Position numbers and translations under genes: made by a program. Below, piece by piece: positions 6,514 to 14,165 of a DNA stretch of 21,814 nucleotides. This stretch comes from an uncultured Clostridia bacterium (GTDB lineage Bacteria > Bacillota > Clostridia > Christensenellales > Borkfalkiaceae). The stretch lies in the NCBI GenBank assembly GCA_934249215.1, contig CAKQKN010000050.1, positions 1-21,814 on the forward strand, given 5' to 3'. Each line of letters begins with the position of its first letter. The stretch's first letter is position 1. Under the pieces are notes generated by a model, which did not search any database, had not been told where the DNA came from, and was given only the letters and a program-made list of their open reading frames with translations.

Positions 6514-9500
6514 CTTTTCACCGCCTTTTTGATATATTCAAACGTTTCTCGGTCGTCCGAATACCTGAAAAACCTGACCTTTTCCGATTCTCTGCCTTTT
6601 TCGGAAACAAGAAGAAGATTTTTGCCGCAAGACATCCCCTGCGACTGACTGTATGCGTCACCGACTATTTTTTCCGTTTCCGAAACGAAAGTCGGGGTAA
6701 AAATCATATAGTCGGCTTTACGGAATGAATACTTTATTTCCTCCACGGAAGAAACGGACGAAAAAGTCGCAACGACGAAGAAGTCCACGTCATACGTGTT
6801 TTTTTCGATCAGGTACGAGATACCGTCCGCCCCGCGAACGCTTGAGGTTTGCCTGCGCGATACGGAAGAAAGCGATCTGTATCCCTCGGGCATTCCGTCC
6901 ACTTGTTCGGTCGGCTTCGATTTTTCGCCTGAATTCGCCAAAAACTCACCGACGCGCGAAAGACCGTGAAAGACGTATAAGATCGGCTTATATCGACTGC
7001 GGGCGTCGGAATTTCGCTTTTCCAACGTTTGCACCGCGGAGGACAAGACTTTCATATAATCGCGTTCGTCGTAAACGTTCGCAACCCCGCATCCGTCAAA
7101 CAATTCGCCCACGCGCCGATTCTTGGTCGCGTCGAGAAGTTCGATTTCGATGCCTGCCCGAGCCGCGCCTATGACGAGAGAAGTCACGAGATCGTCCTGA
7201 GCCGTGTCGCCGTCATTTATTTCGCCTATCGCCAAAAGCGAACGCCTCCCGTCGCCGAAAGTCACGCCGTAAGCCGAATGATCGTAAAAACTTTCACCGA
7301 TCGGGATATGCCCGTCGGTTTCAAACGCGTTGCCGACAAAATCAACGGCGTAAAGCGGGGATTTATCGCCGACAACGATCGGAGAAACGGGATATTTGCT
7401 CCACTTTTCGCGAACGGCTGCCGCATATCCGGCTTCTTTTGAGCAGTGATAGGCGACGCAGATTTTATCGAAATTCGTGTCGCGAGCGTTTTTCGCTACG
7501 GCGTAACCCGCGCGATTGCATTCGTTCACGACAACCGACGCCCCCTCTCGTCCGACGAGATATTCAGCATCGGATTGAGAACGCGCGGAAAAACAAATTC
7601 TTCCGTCAAGCAATTCACCGACGCTTTTCATCATCTGCATCGAAACGGTTTGCGACGCTATAAGCAAATGTATTCCCGCAGACCTTCCTTCACGGGCAAA
7701 CCCGGTAAGGAGTTCGCAAATTGCATCGGCTGCCTTTCTGCGCCCCGCGTCAACCGACTCGGCAAAAACGTTATGCACTTCGTCAACGATGACGACTATA
7801 TGCGGCATGTGCTTTTCGCTTCGTTCATTGTAGGACGCGAGATCTTTGACAACCCCGCCCGAAAAATTCTTGAATATTTCGTTCCGTCTTTCCGACTCTT
7901 TTTTCAGATTCGTCAAAATAATACGAGCGTCATCGAGCCGACTGCTTTGCGCAAGAAGGCGAATATGCGGCATTGCGCAACGGTCGGCATATGCCGAACT
8001 CGAAACGCCGTCCTTAAAGTCGATGAGGCAAAACTGAAGGTCGTCCGGCGAATATTTCATTCCGCCGTTCAGCAGCATTGCGTCGATAAGCGAAGATTTA
8101 CCCATACCCGGTCTGCCGATAACGACGTAGCCGATAGGTTCGCTACCGGACGCGGATATCGCAAACTTGAGTTCGTACGTTTTTCCGTCCGCTTTGCCGA
8201 CGGGAATCGACAACACGTTCGCATTGTCGTCCGTTTTCGCCGAATATTTGCCGAAACCTATACTTTCGTAGCCGAGAACGGAACGCGACGCTTCGATATC
8301 GTCGGAAATGAGTTTCTCTGCCTTGCGAGCGGCAACCGAATCGATTTTTAGCGATTCGTAAGTTTCACCGTCGTAGATGAAGTCGAAATTATCGTTAGCT
8401 TTCAGGACGAAGATCGAATACGGTTCGGGATCAGCCGGCAGTTCGCGAGCATATTCGTCCGATTTTTTATTCGTCTTTATCACGACGAAAAATACCCCCG
8501 TTTTCGCGCCGTTCTTAAAGAAATATTCCAAAGCGTCGCTCTTTTTGAAACCGCAAGGATAGCCTTGTAAAAAAGCGAGGACGAGCGGTTTTACGGTTTC
8601 GGGGTTCGCCGCATTATATTCGAAAATATTTTTGTAGCCGTATTTTTCGAGCAAAGTCGAACGCGACTCTATCAACTCGCGTAGCGAATACATAAATTCG
8701 TAAGAGCCGAAATCGCCGAGCGGGTGACGGAAAGTCGTTTTTTCGGCATAGAATATTTCTTTGCCTACGTTTTCGAAAAGCAAACGCAAAAAGTTGTTTA
8801 TATCGTCGGAATCGTTACTTGTGGCGTATAAGAGCTTTTTGTTTGCGCCCGGATAAGAATATAAGAAATTGAGCGTTACGGCGCGAACGAAATCGGCTGT
8901 TTTGTCAAGATCGCCGTCGAAGTTTACGATGAGCGGTCCGTCGGTCGACACGTTCCAGTAAATAAACTCGTGAACGCCTGCGCTCGTTTTCAAGGCAACG
9001 GGAAGTTCGATGCCGACGGTCAATTCTTTTTGCGGCTCGCGATCTGTTAAAAACGCTTTTTTATACGCTTCTTCCGAGAGCTTCCGCAAAGTTTCGCCGT
9101 CTTTTTTCATTGCTTCCAGCCTGTTTTCTATTTCCGCTTTTTTCGCATGTAACTCGGCAGAAAGTTTTTCCGCACGAGCTTTTTCCAAAGCGAAAAATTC
9201 CGACTGGAGTTTTTCCGCCGAATCGAAAACAACGTATAAAGTTTGAACCGAGGAAGAAATTCCGGCTTCGACGCTCGCGGTGATTATGCCGGAACATACG
9301 CTTTTAAGACACGAATCCGCCGTGGCTTTCGCTTCCGATATCATCTTTTCCGCGTTTCTTGCGTTCGCCTCGATCTTAAGACTTCGATCTCTTCCGACAA
9401 GCCGACCGTTTTTCACGACGAAATAATCGCTTTTGAGTTTTGCCACTTTTAAGAGCAACGAGCCGCGAAGCGACAAATAATCCTTAATCTCGTTCCGCAG

Positions 9501-9635
9501 TTCGTCCGTCTTTGCCTTGGCTCTCATCGACAGTTCGCCTTCGGATAAATCCGATATTTGTTTGTTTATCTCTTTTAATTCGTTCAGCGCGGCGGTTATT
9601 TCGTCCGCCGCCACCGAAAATCCGTCTTTTCTCAT
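6510..9635 (-). CDS. Soluble FtsK/SpoIIIE (EssC/EccC-like) ATPase
   Basis: The protein has 1041 residues. A coiled-coil region (about 10-195) is followed by three modules. Module 1 (about 225-440) looks like an FtsK-type fold without a P-loop. Module 2 (about 450-745) has Walker A GRPGMGKSS (507-515), Walker B VVIVDE (614-619) and the FtsK-type segment SAGIHLLIASQT (652-663), so it should hydrolyse ATP. Module 3 (about 775-1035) has a degenerate P-loop region GEINDGD. This three-module order resembles EssC/EccC of type VII secretion, but no membrane segment or FHA domain is visible, unlike EssC. Five small helical genes follow, at least three WXG-like, which supports a motor for those proteins. 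The start has only AGGT about 8 bases upstream. A DNA-translocase role is less likely given the neighbours. Confidence 0.88.
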   Translation of the reverse strand: MRKDGFSVAADEITAALNELKEINKQISDLSEGELSMRAKAKTDELRNEIKDYLSLRGSLLLKVAKLKSDYFVVKNGRLVGRDRSLKIEANARNAEKMISEAKATADSCLKSVCSGIITASVEAGISSSVQTLYVVFDSAEKLQSEFFALEKARAEKLSAELHAKKAEIENRLEAMKKDGETLRKLSEEAYKKAFLTDREPQKELTVGIELPVALKTSAGVHEFIYWNVSTDGPLIVNFDGDLDKTADFVRAVTLNFLYSYPGANKKLLYATSNDSDDINNFLRLLFENVGKEIFYAEKTTFRHPLGDFGSYEFMYSLRELIESRSTLLEKYGYKNIFEYNAANPETVKPLVLAFLQGYPCGFKKSDALEYFFKNGAKTGVFFVVIKTNKKSDEYARELPADPEPYSIFVLKANDNFDFIYDGETYESLKIDSVAARKAEKLISDDIEASRSVLGYESIGFGKYSAKTDDNANVLSIPVGKADGKTYELKFAISASGSEPIGYVVIGRPGMGKSSLIDAMLLNGGMKYSPDDLQFCLIDFKDGVSSSAYADRCAMPHIRLLAQSSRLDDARIILTNLKKESERRNEIFKNFSGGVVKDLASYNERSEKHMPHIVVIVDEVHNVFAESVDAGRRKAADAICELLTGFAREGRSAGIHLLIASQTVSMQMMKSVGELLDGRICFSARSQSDAEYLVGREGASVVVNECNRAGYAVAKNARDTNFDKICVAYHCSKEAGYAAAVREKWSKYPVSPIVVGDKSPLYAVDFVGNAFETDGHIPIGESFYDHSAYGVTFGDGRRSLLAIGEINDGDTAQDDLVTSLVIGAARAGIEIELLDATKNRRVGELFDGCGVANVYDERDYMKVLSSAVQTLEKRNSDARSRYKPILYVFHGLSRVGEFLANSGEKSKPTEQVDGMPEGYRSLSSVSRRQTSSVRGADGISYLIEKNTYDVDFFVVATFSSVSSVEEIKYSFRKADYMIFTPTFVSETEKIVGDAYSQSQGMSCGKNLLLVSEKGRESEKVRFFRYSDDRETFEYIKKAVKR

Positions 9636-9764
9636 GGTCTTACCTATCGGTACTTATTATCGGTTAATCAAACTTCAACGTTTTGCCGTCTTTTTGCAAT
9701 AAAGCGTACATTCAAAAAAAATTTCATCGGTTTACCCGCAGACCTTATCTTCTTGAATATACAT
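9636..9764 (-). other. Leader region of the ATPase operon (no recognised element)
   Basis: About 130 bases separate the predicted transcription start (near 9764) from the ATPase ATG. No riboswitch, T-box or strong hairpin was recognised. A 19-codon open frame starts MKFFLNVRF inside it but has no good Shine-Dalgarno site, so it is not called. Confidence 0.4.
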
Positions 9765-9770
9765 GATTAT

Positions 9771-9799
9771 AATATATCAGAAAACAACTATATTTACAA
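9771..9799 (-). promoter_or_regulatory. Predicted housekeeping promoter of the ATPase/WXG-like operon
   Basis: On the minus strand TTGTAA (9794-9799) and TATATT (9771-9776) lie 17 bases apart in an AT-rich stretch between the upstream terminator and the ATPase gene. The AT-richness allows other boxes nearby (a TATAAT overlaps downstream), so exact position is uncertain. The look is sigma-A, not sporulation-specific. Confidence 0.5.
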
Positions 9800-9833
9800 G
9801 TATTTTTAACATTATATAACAACTTATCGCGCA

Positions 9834-9863
9834 ATAAAAAAGCGGCAACCGAAAAAGTTGCCG
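9834..9863 (-). terminator. Intrinsic terminator after dtd
   Basis: On the minus strand CGGCAAC (9857-9863) pairs with GTTGCCG (9843-9849) around a seven-base loop, followed by a T-run (A's at 9836-9841). It lies about 27 bases after the dtd stop and closes the long housekeeping block. Confidence 0.88.
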
Positions 9864-9889
9864 TTAAAGCATGTTTTTTTAGCCGGAAA

Positions 9890-10324
9890 TCATACTTCGT
9901 AAATTATGGTAACAGGACCCGCGTTTTCCTGATTTATCGTCATGTCGCCGCCGAACACGCCCTTTTTCACGTCCGCGAGTTCAGCCAGTTTCGAGCAAAA
10001 ATATTCGTAAAGTTCGTTCGCCTTTTCGGGCGCTTCGGCATCGGTAAATCCCGGACGATTGCCGTGGCTTACGTCGGCGAGAAGCGTGAACTGCGAAACG
10101 GCGAGAATCGAATAACCGAGAGAAACCGCGGATAAATTCATTTTTCCGTTTTCGTCGCAAAAAACGCGAAGGTTCGCTATTTTTTTAGCGAGATAGTCCG
10201 CCTTCGACTCGTCGTCGCCGACGGCAACGCCGAAATATACGACGAGTCCTTTTTCTATGTGCGAGACAAGTTTTCCGTCGCAAGACAGCGACGCATTGTT
10301 TACCCTTTGAACAACCGCTTTCAT
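9890..10324 (-). CDS. dtd: D-aminoacyl-tRNA deacylase
   Basis: The protein has 144 residues, the normal length. It removes D-amino acids (and glycine) wrongly attached to tRNA, in the cytoplasm as a homodimer. The two active-site motifs are present: SQFTLLAD (residues 77-84; the family's SQxT) and NAGPVT (134-139; the family's NxGPxT). The start overlaps the upstream zinc-hydrolase stop by ATGA (10321-10324), so translation is coupled. It sits two genes after hisS, a common place for dtd. It is the last gene of its block, before the terminator at 9834-9863. Confidence 0.97.
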   Translation of the reverse strand: MKAVVQRVNNASLSCDGKLVSHIEKGLVVYFGVAVGDDESKADYLAKKIANLRVFCDENGKMNLSAVSLGYSILAVSQFTLLADVSHGNRPGFTDAEAPEKANELYEYFCSKLAELADVKKGVFGGDMTINQENAGPVTIIYEV

Positions 10325-10998
10325 AGTTCCACCTTTACGTTTTTAAAGAACGAGCAGAAGGCGGCGTAGCGACTTAATTCCGCTTCCGATTCTTTATAGT
10401 CGGGCATTACTTTTCCGAGTAAGCCGTAAAAACTTCGCCCGTGATTCATGTGAACGGTATGGCAAAGTTCGTGCATAATTACGCCTTGTACGGCGTTATC
10501 CGGCAAGAAAGCGAGCGACGCCGTGTATGCGATCGTCTTTTTAGCAGAACACGACGCCCAGCGCTTCTGCGCGTTTCCGACGCGAACGCCGCTTACTACA
10601 AAGCCGCAGCTTTTTGCGGCATCTAAAGTTTTTTGAGTTACGTAAGGAAGAAAAATCGATTTTACGAACTCGTACAACGCGGAAACCGTTTCTTCGGTCG
10701 GCAAAACGAGCGTATCGTCCGAAACGAACGCGCGGTCGAAACGTTTAAGACGAACGACGTATTCCGAGCCGATTATCGTAAGTTTCGCGCCGTCTTTTAT
10801 CGCGGGCAAACGATAGTTTTTATCCGCCGATGATAAGTGCGAATTTATCCAGCCGCTTTTTTCGGCAATAAACTTTTCGATTTTTTCCGTCGGAGTGTTC
10901 CTCGGCGCACGAACGATTATTTCGCCCGACGGCGAAATTTCGATCGATATCGATCGACGCGCGCTTCGGATCAGTTTATATGAGAAATCTTCTTTCAA
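10321..10998 (-). CDS. YgjP-like (DUF45) zinc-dependent hydrolase
   Basis: The protein has 225 residues. The zinc motif HELCH (176-180) with a third His at 186 in HGRSFY matches the DUF45/YgjP pattern HELxHxxxxxHgxxFw, and RWASCS (146-151) matches the family's RWGSCS. E. coli YgjP has been reported to act as a UTP pyrophosphatase, although the fold was first described as a predicted metallopeptidase. Whether this protein shares that activity is not shown. The start codon is TTG (10996-10998), overlapping the hisS stop as TTGA, with GGAG inside the end of hisS. No in-frame ATG gives a full-length protein, so TTG is accepted. It then overlaps dtd by ATGA. Confidence 0.9.
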   Translation of the reverse strand: MKEDFSYKLIRSARRSISIEISPSGEIIVRAPRNTPTEKIEKFIAEKSGWINSHLSSADKNYRLPAIKDGAKLTIIGSEYVVRLKRFDRAFVSDDTLVLPTEETVSALYEFVKSIFLPYVTQKTLDAAKSCGFVVSGVRVGNAQKRWASCSAKKTIAYTASLAFLPDNAVQGVIMHELCHTVHMNHGRSFYGLLGKVMPDYKESEAELSRYAAFCSFFKNVKVEL

Positions 10999-12248
10999 AT
11001 TCCGATTACTCCGACGATCGATTTTGCGTTAAGGTCGCATTCTACGCATTCGCCGTCGCTCATGCGCTTGATTTTGATTTTTCCGCTCTCGATTTCACCC
11101 GTGCCGACGGTTGCGACGTACTTCGCCCTGACTTTATCGGCATATTTGAACTGCGCTTTGACGCCGCGCCCCATAAGATCGCACTCACAACTTACGCCGA
11201 GCGCTCTTATTTCGTTGCACAAAACGAACGCCGTTTCCGCCGTTTCTTCGCCTATATTCGCGATATAAAGTTCGGTGAGCGATTCGTCGGGAATCTCCAC
11301 GCCCTTTGCTTCCATAAGCATAAGTATGCGCTCGAGCCCCATACCGAAGCCGACGCAAGGAACGTCGGGCCCGCCTATCTGCGATACGAGCGAATCGTAT
11401 CTTCCGCCGCCGCACACCGTGCCTTGCGAGCCGAGATCGGTCGTAACGAATTCGAACACCGTGCGGGTATAGTAATCGAGCCCGCGGACGATCATCGGAT
11501 TTACGGTATATTCGAGCCCCGCAGCCGTCAGATATTTTTTCAGTTTTTCGAAATGCGCGTTGCAGTCGTCGCAAAGAAAATCGAGAATCTTGGGCGCGCC
11601 CTTGCAGATTTCCTTGCACCCCTCTTCCTTGCAATCGAGAATGCGAAGGGGATTGCGTTCGAATCTGTCGCGGCAAACGGGACACATTTCGTCGAATTTG
11701 CCGGCAAGATATTCCTTTAACGCAGCGTTATATTTTTTGCGGCATTCGGGGCAACCGATGGAATTTATGTTCAGTCTGACGTTAAGCCCGACGCTTTTCA
11801 GAATGGAATATGCGATGAGAATTACTTCCGCATCCGCTTCCGCGTCCTTTGCGCCATAATACTCGACGCCGAACTGATGGTGCTCCCTGAGCCGACCGGC
11901 TTGCGGTCTTTCGTAACGGAAAACGGGCGTTTCGTAAAACATTTTCTGCGGAAGCGCGTTGTTGAAAAGTCCGTTTTCGATAAACGAACGCGCAACGCCC
12001 GCCGTACCCTCGCATTTAAGCGTGATGCTTCTGCCCGCTTTGTCGTTGAACGTATACATTTCTTTGTTGACTACGTCCGTCGTTTCGCCGACGCCGCGCA
12101 AGAAAAGCTCGGTGTGTTCGAAAGTCGGCGTGCGAATTTCTTTAAGCCCGAAAAGGCGTGCGGTTTCTTTGATTTTCTTTTCGACGTAATGCCACTTGAA
12201 CGACTCTGACGGGAGAACGTCTTTCGTTCCCTTCGGTACGTTGATCAT
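10995..12248 (-). CDS. hisS: Histidyl-tRNA synthetase
   Basis: The protein has 417 residues, near the family length. It attaches histidine to tRNA-His. It is a class II enzyme: motif 1 region ELFLRGVGETTDVVNKEMY, motif 2 FRYERPQAGRLREHHQF, the histidine-specific LDYYTRTVFEF, GGRYDSL and motif 3 GFGMGLERIL are all visible, followed by a C-terminal anticodon-binding domain (about 325-417). The insertion with CPxC and further Cys residues (about 170-215) is a known variable region. GAGAGGA precedes the ATG at 12246-12248. No T-box leader is present, fitting its place inside an operon 24 bases after hslU. Confidence 0.98.
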   Translation of the reverse strand: MINVPKGTKDVLPSESFKWHYVEKKIKETARLFGLKEIRTPTFEHTELFLRGVGETTDVVNKEMYTFNDKAGRSITLKCEGTAGVARSFIENGLFNNALPQKMFYETPVFRYERPQAGRLREHHQFGVEYYGAKDAEADAEVILIAYSILKSVGLNVRLNINSIGCPECRKKYNAALKEYLAGKFDEMCPVCRDRFERNPLRILDCKEEGCKEICKGAPKILDFLCDDCNAHFEKLKKYLTAAGLEYTVNPMIVRGLDYYTRTVFEFVTTDLGSQGTVCGGGRYDSLVSQIGGPDVPCVGFGMGLERILMLMEAKGVEIPDESLTELYIANIGEETAETAFVLCNEIRALGVSCECDLMGRGVKAQFKYADKVRAKYVATVGTGEIESGKIKIKRMSDGECVECDLNAKSIVGVIGI

Positions 12249-12272
12249 GATTTTTATCCTCTCTCGTGTCGG

Positions 12273-13580
12273 TTATAAAATGTATTTTTTAAGATCCTGA
12301 TTGCGAACGACTTCTTCGAGATGTTCGTCGACGTATTTTTTGTCGATCACGACTTCGGTCATCGGATAGTCGCCGCCCGCGTTGAACGAAATGTCGTCGA
12401 GCAGGTTTTCCATTACGGTGTGCAGTCTGCGCGCGCCGATATCCTCCGATCTTTCGTTGATCGCCGCGGAAATACCTGCGATTTCGTCGATCGCGTCCTC
12501 GGTAAACGTGAGTTTTATGTTATCGACTTCGAGCAAAGTGGAATATTGCATCGTGATTGCGTTCTTCGGAATCGTGAGAATGTTTTTGAAGTCCTCTTTC
12601 GTCAGACTAGACAGTTCGACGAGCACGGGGAAACGCCCCTGAAGCTCGGGAATGAGATCCTGAACGGAAGCAACGTGGAACGCGCCCGCCGCAATGAACA
12701 GAATGTAGTCGGTCTTGACCGTTCCGTACTTGGTCTGGACGGAGCAACCCTCGACTATCGGAAGAATATCGCGCTGAACGCCCTCGCGGGAAACATCCGG
12801 CCCTCCGTTTTTGTCTTTCCCGGCGATTTTGTCGATTTCGTCGATGAAGATTATACCCTCTTGCTCGGCGCGTCTTACGCCCTCGGAAACGACGGCGTCC
12901 TCGTCGATAAGCTTGTCGGCTTCTTCTTCGACGAAAATTTTACGCGCTTCTTTCACGGTCATTTTCTTCTTTTTCTTTTTCTGCGGCATCATGTCGCCGA
13001 ATATGCTTCCGATGTTTATTTCCGCGCCGCCGGGAACGAGTTCCATAGGCTTCGGAACGTCCTTAACCTCGACTTCGACGATCATTTCGTCGTAGATGCC
13101 CGAAGTGATTCCGTCGAGCGCCTGATTGGGATTGATTTCCTCGACGCCCTCGGCTCTGTTTGAATTGAGCGCGGTGCAGACGGCGGTCGAAAGTCTTTTA
13201 AGCGCGGTCTTTTCCGCTTTTGCGCGAACGTCGGCGAAAAATTCGTCGCGGACGAGGCGGATCGAGCATTCCACGAGATCACGGATCATCGATTCGACGT
13301 CGCGACCGACGTAGCCGACTTCGGTATATTTCGTCGCCTCGACTTTTATAAAAGGCGCCTTGACGAGTTTTGCGAGCCTTCTTGCGATTTCGGTTTTGCC
13401 GACGCCCGTCGGTCCTTTCATGATAATATTCTTCGGTGTTATTTCTTCCATTACTTCGAGCGGAAGCTTGCTTCTGCGATAGCGGTTCCGAAGGGCGACC
13501 GCCACCGCTTTTTTCGCTTTTTCCTGTCCGATTATATATTTATCGAGTTCGTTTACTATCTGTCTCGGGGTGAGATCCAT
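12273..13580 (-). CDS. hslU: ATP-dependent protease ATPase subunit HslU (ClpY)
   Basis: The protein has 435 residues (E. coli 443, Bacillus subtilis about 467). HslU unfolds proteins and feeds them into HslV. Walker A is GPTGVGKT (56-63), the pore loop GYVGRD (89-94), Walker B IIFIDEID (243-250), and the sensor/arginine region ERSEDIGARRLH near the C-terminus. The intermediate domain contains a run of six lysines (about 201-206). The C-terminus ends KKYIL, the tail that docks into HslV. CGGAGG (near 13589-13593) precedes the ATG. It lies 16 bases after hslV and is co-transcribed. Confidence 0.98.
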   Translation of the reverse strand: MDLTPRQIVNELDKYIIGQEKAKKAVAVALRNRYRRSKLPLEVMEEITPKNIIMKGPTGVGKTEIARRLAKLVKAPFIKVEATKYTEVGYVGRDVESMIRDLVECSIRLVRDEFFADVRAKAEKTALKRLSTAVCTALNSNRAEGVEEINPNQALDGITSGIYDEMIVEVEVKDVPKPMELVPGGAEINIGSIFGDMMPQKKKKKKMTVKEARKIFVEEEADKLIDEDAVVSEGVRRAEQEGIIFIDEIDKIAGKDKNGGPDVSREGVQRDILPIVEGCSVQTKYGTVKTDYILFIAAGAFHVASVQDLIPELQGRFPVLVELSSLTKEDFKNILTIPKNAITMQYSTLLEVDNIKLTFTEDAIDEIAGISAAINERSEDIGARRLHTVMENLLDDISFNAGGDYPMTEVVIDKKYVDEHLEEVVRNQDLKKYIL

Positions 13581-13596
13581 AATTTAAACCTCCGTG

Positions 13597-14136
13597 TCAA
13601 ATGCTTTCGACCGTGATGTGGTCGTTCGTGAAAACGCAGATTCTGCTTGCGATTTTGAGCGCTTTTTCAGCTATGGTCGCCGCGTCGTAGTCGGTTTCGT
13701 CGAAAAGCGCGCGAGCCGCCGCCAAAGCGTAATTCCCGCCGCTTCCGATCGCGCAGACGTTTCCGTCCGGCTCGATTACTTCGCCCGTTCCCGATAGGAC
13801 AAGCATTTCGTTTTTGTCGGCAACGATCATCATCGCTTCGAGTTTTCTGGGCATTTTGTCATTGCGCCAAAGTTCCGCAAGTTCGACGGCACTGCGCGTC
13901 AGATTGCCCGAATATTTGTTAAGCATCCCCTCGAAACGCTCGGTGAGAGAAAAAGCGTCGGACACGCTGCCCGCAAAGCCTATTACGACCTTGCCTCCGT
14001 AAATGCGTCTTACTTTCACCGCGTTGTTTTTGAATACTACGCTTTCACCCATGGTAACTTGTCCGTCGCCGGCGATAGCCGTTTGTCCGTTTCTCGATAC
14101 GGCACATATGGTCGTGCCATGAAATTCTATACTCAT
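13597..14136 (-). CDS. hslV: ATP-dependent protease peptidase subunit HslV (ClpQ)
   Basis: The protein has 179 residues. HslV is the Thr-peptidase partner of HslU. It begins MSIEFHGTTICAV: the catalytic Thr of the family is the first residue after processing, here Thr8 if the first seven residues are removed, as in Bacillus-type ClpQ, which has a short leader of this kind. GDGQVTMG, GFAGSVSDAF and IGSGGNYALAAARAL are family hallmarks. CGGAGAG (14143-14149) lies before the ATG. It starts 29 bases after trmFO. In Bacillus subtilis codV (a XerC-type recombinase) lies between gid and codW; here it is absent. Confidence 0.97.
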   Translation of the reverse strand: MSIEFHGTTICAVSRNGQTAIAGDGQVTMGESVVFKNNAVKVRRIYGGKVVIGFAGSVSDAFSLTERFEGMLNKYSGNLTRSAVELAELWRNDKMPRKLEAMMIVADKNEMLVLSGTGEVIEPDGNVCAIGSGGNYALAAARALFDETDYDAATIAEKALKIASRICVFTNDHITVESI

Positions 14137-14165
14137 AATTTACTCTCCGATTTAACGTGTTGAAT

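Noticed and set aside
7446..8351. Open frame (301 codons) on the plus strand opposite the ATPase
   Set aside because: It overlaps the well-supported ATPase on the other strand and shows no family motifs.
9660..9735. 19-codon frame in the ATPase leader (starts MKFFLNVRF)
   Set aside because: No adequate Shine-Dalgarno, no family, and its length is expected by chance in AT-rich sequence.
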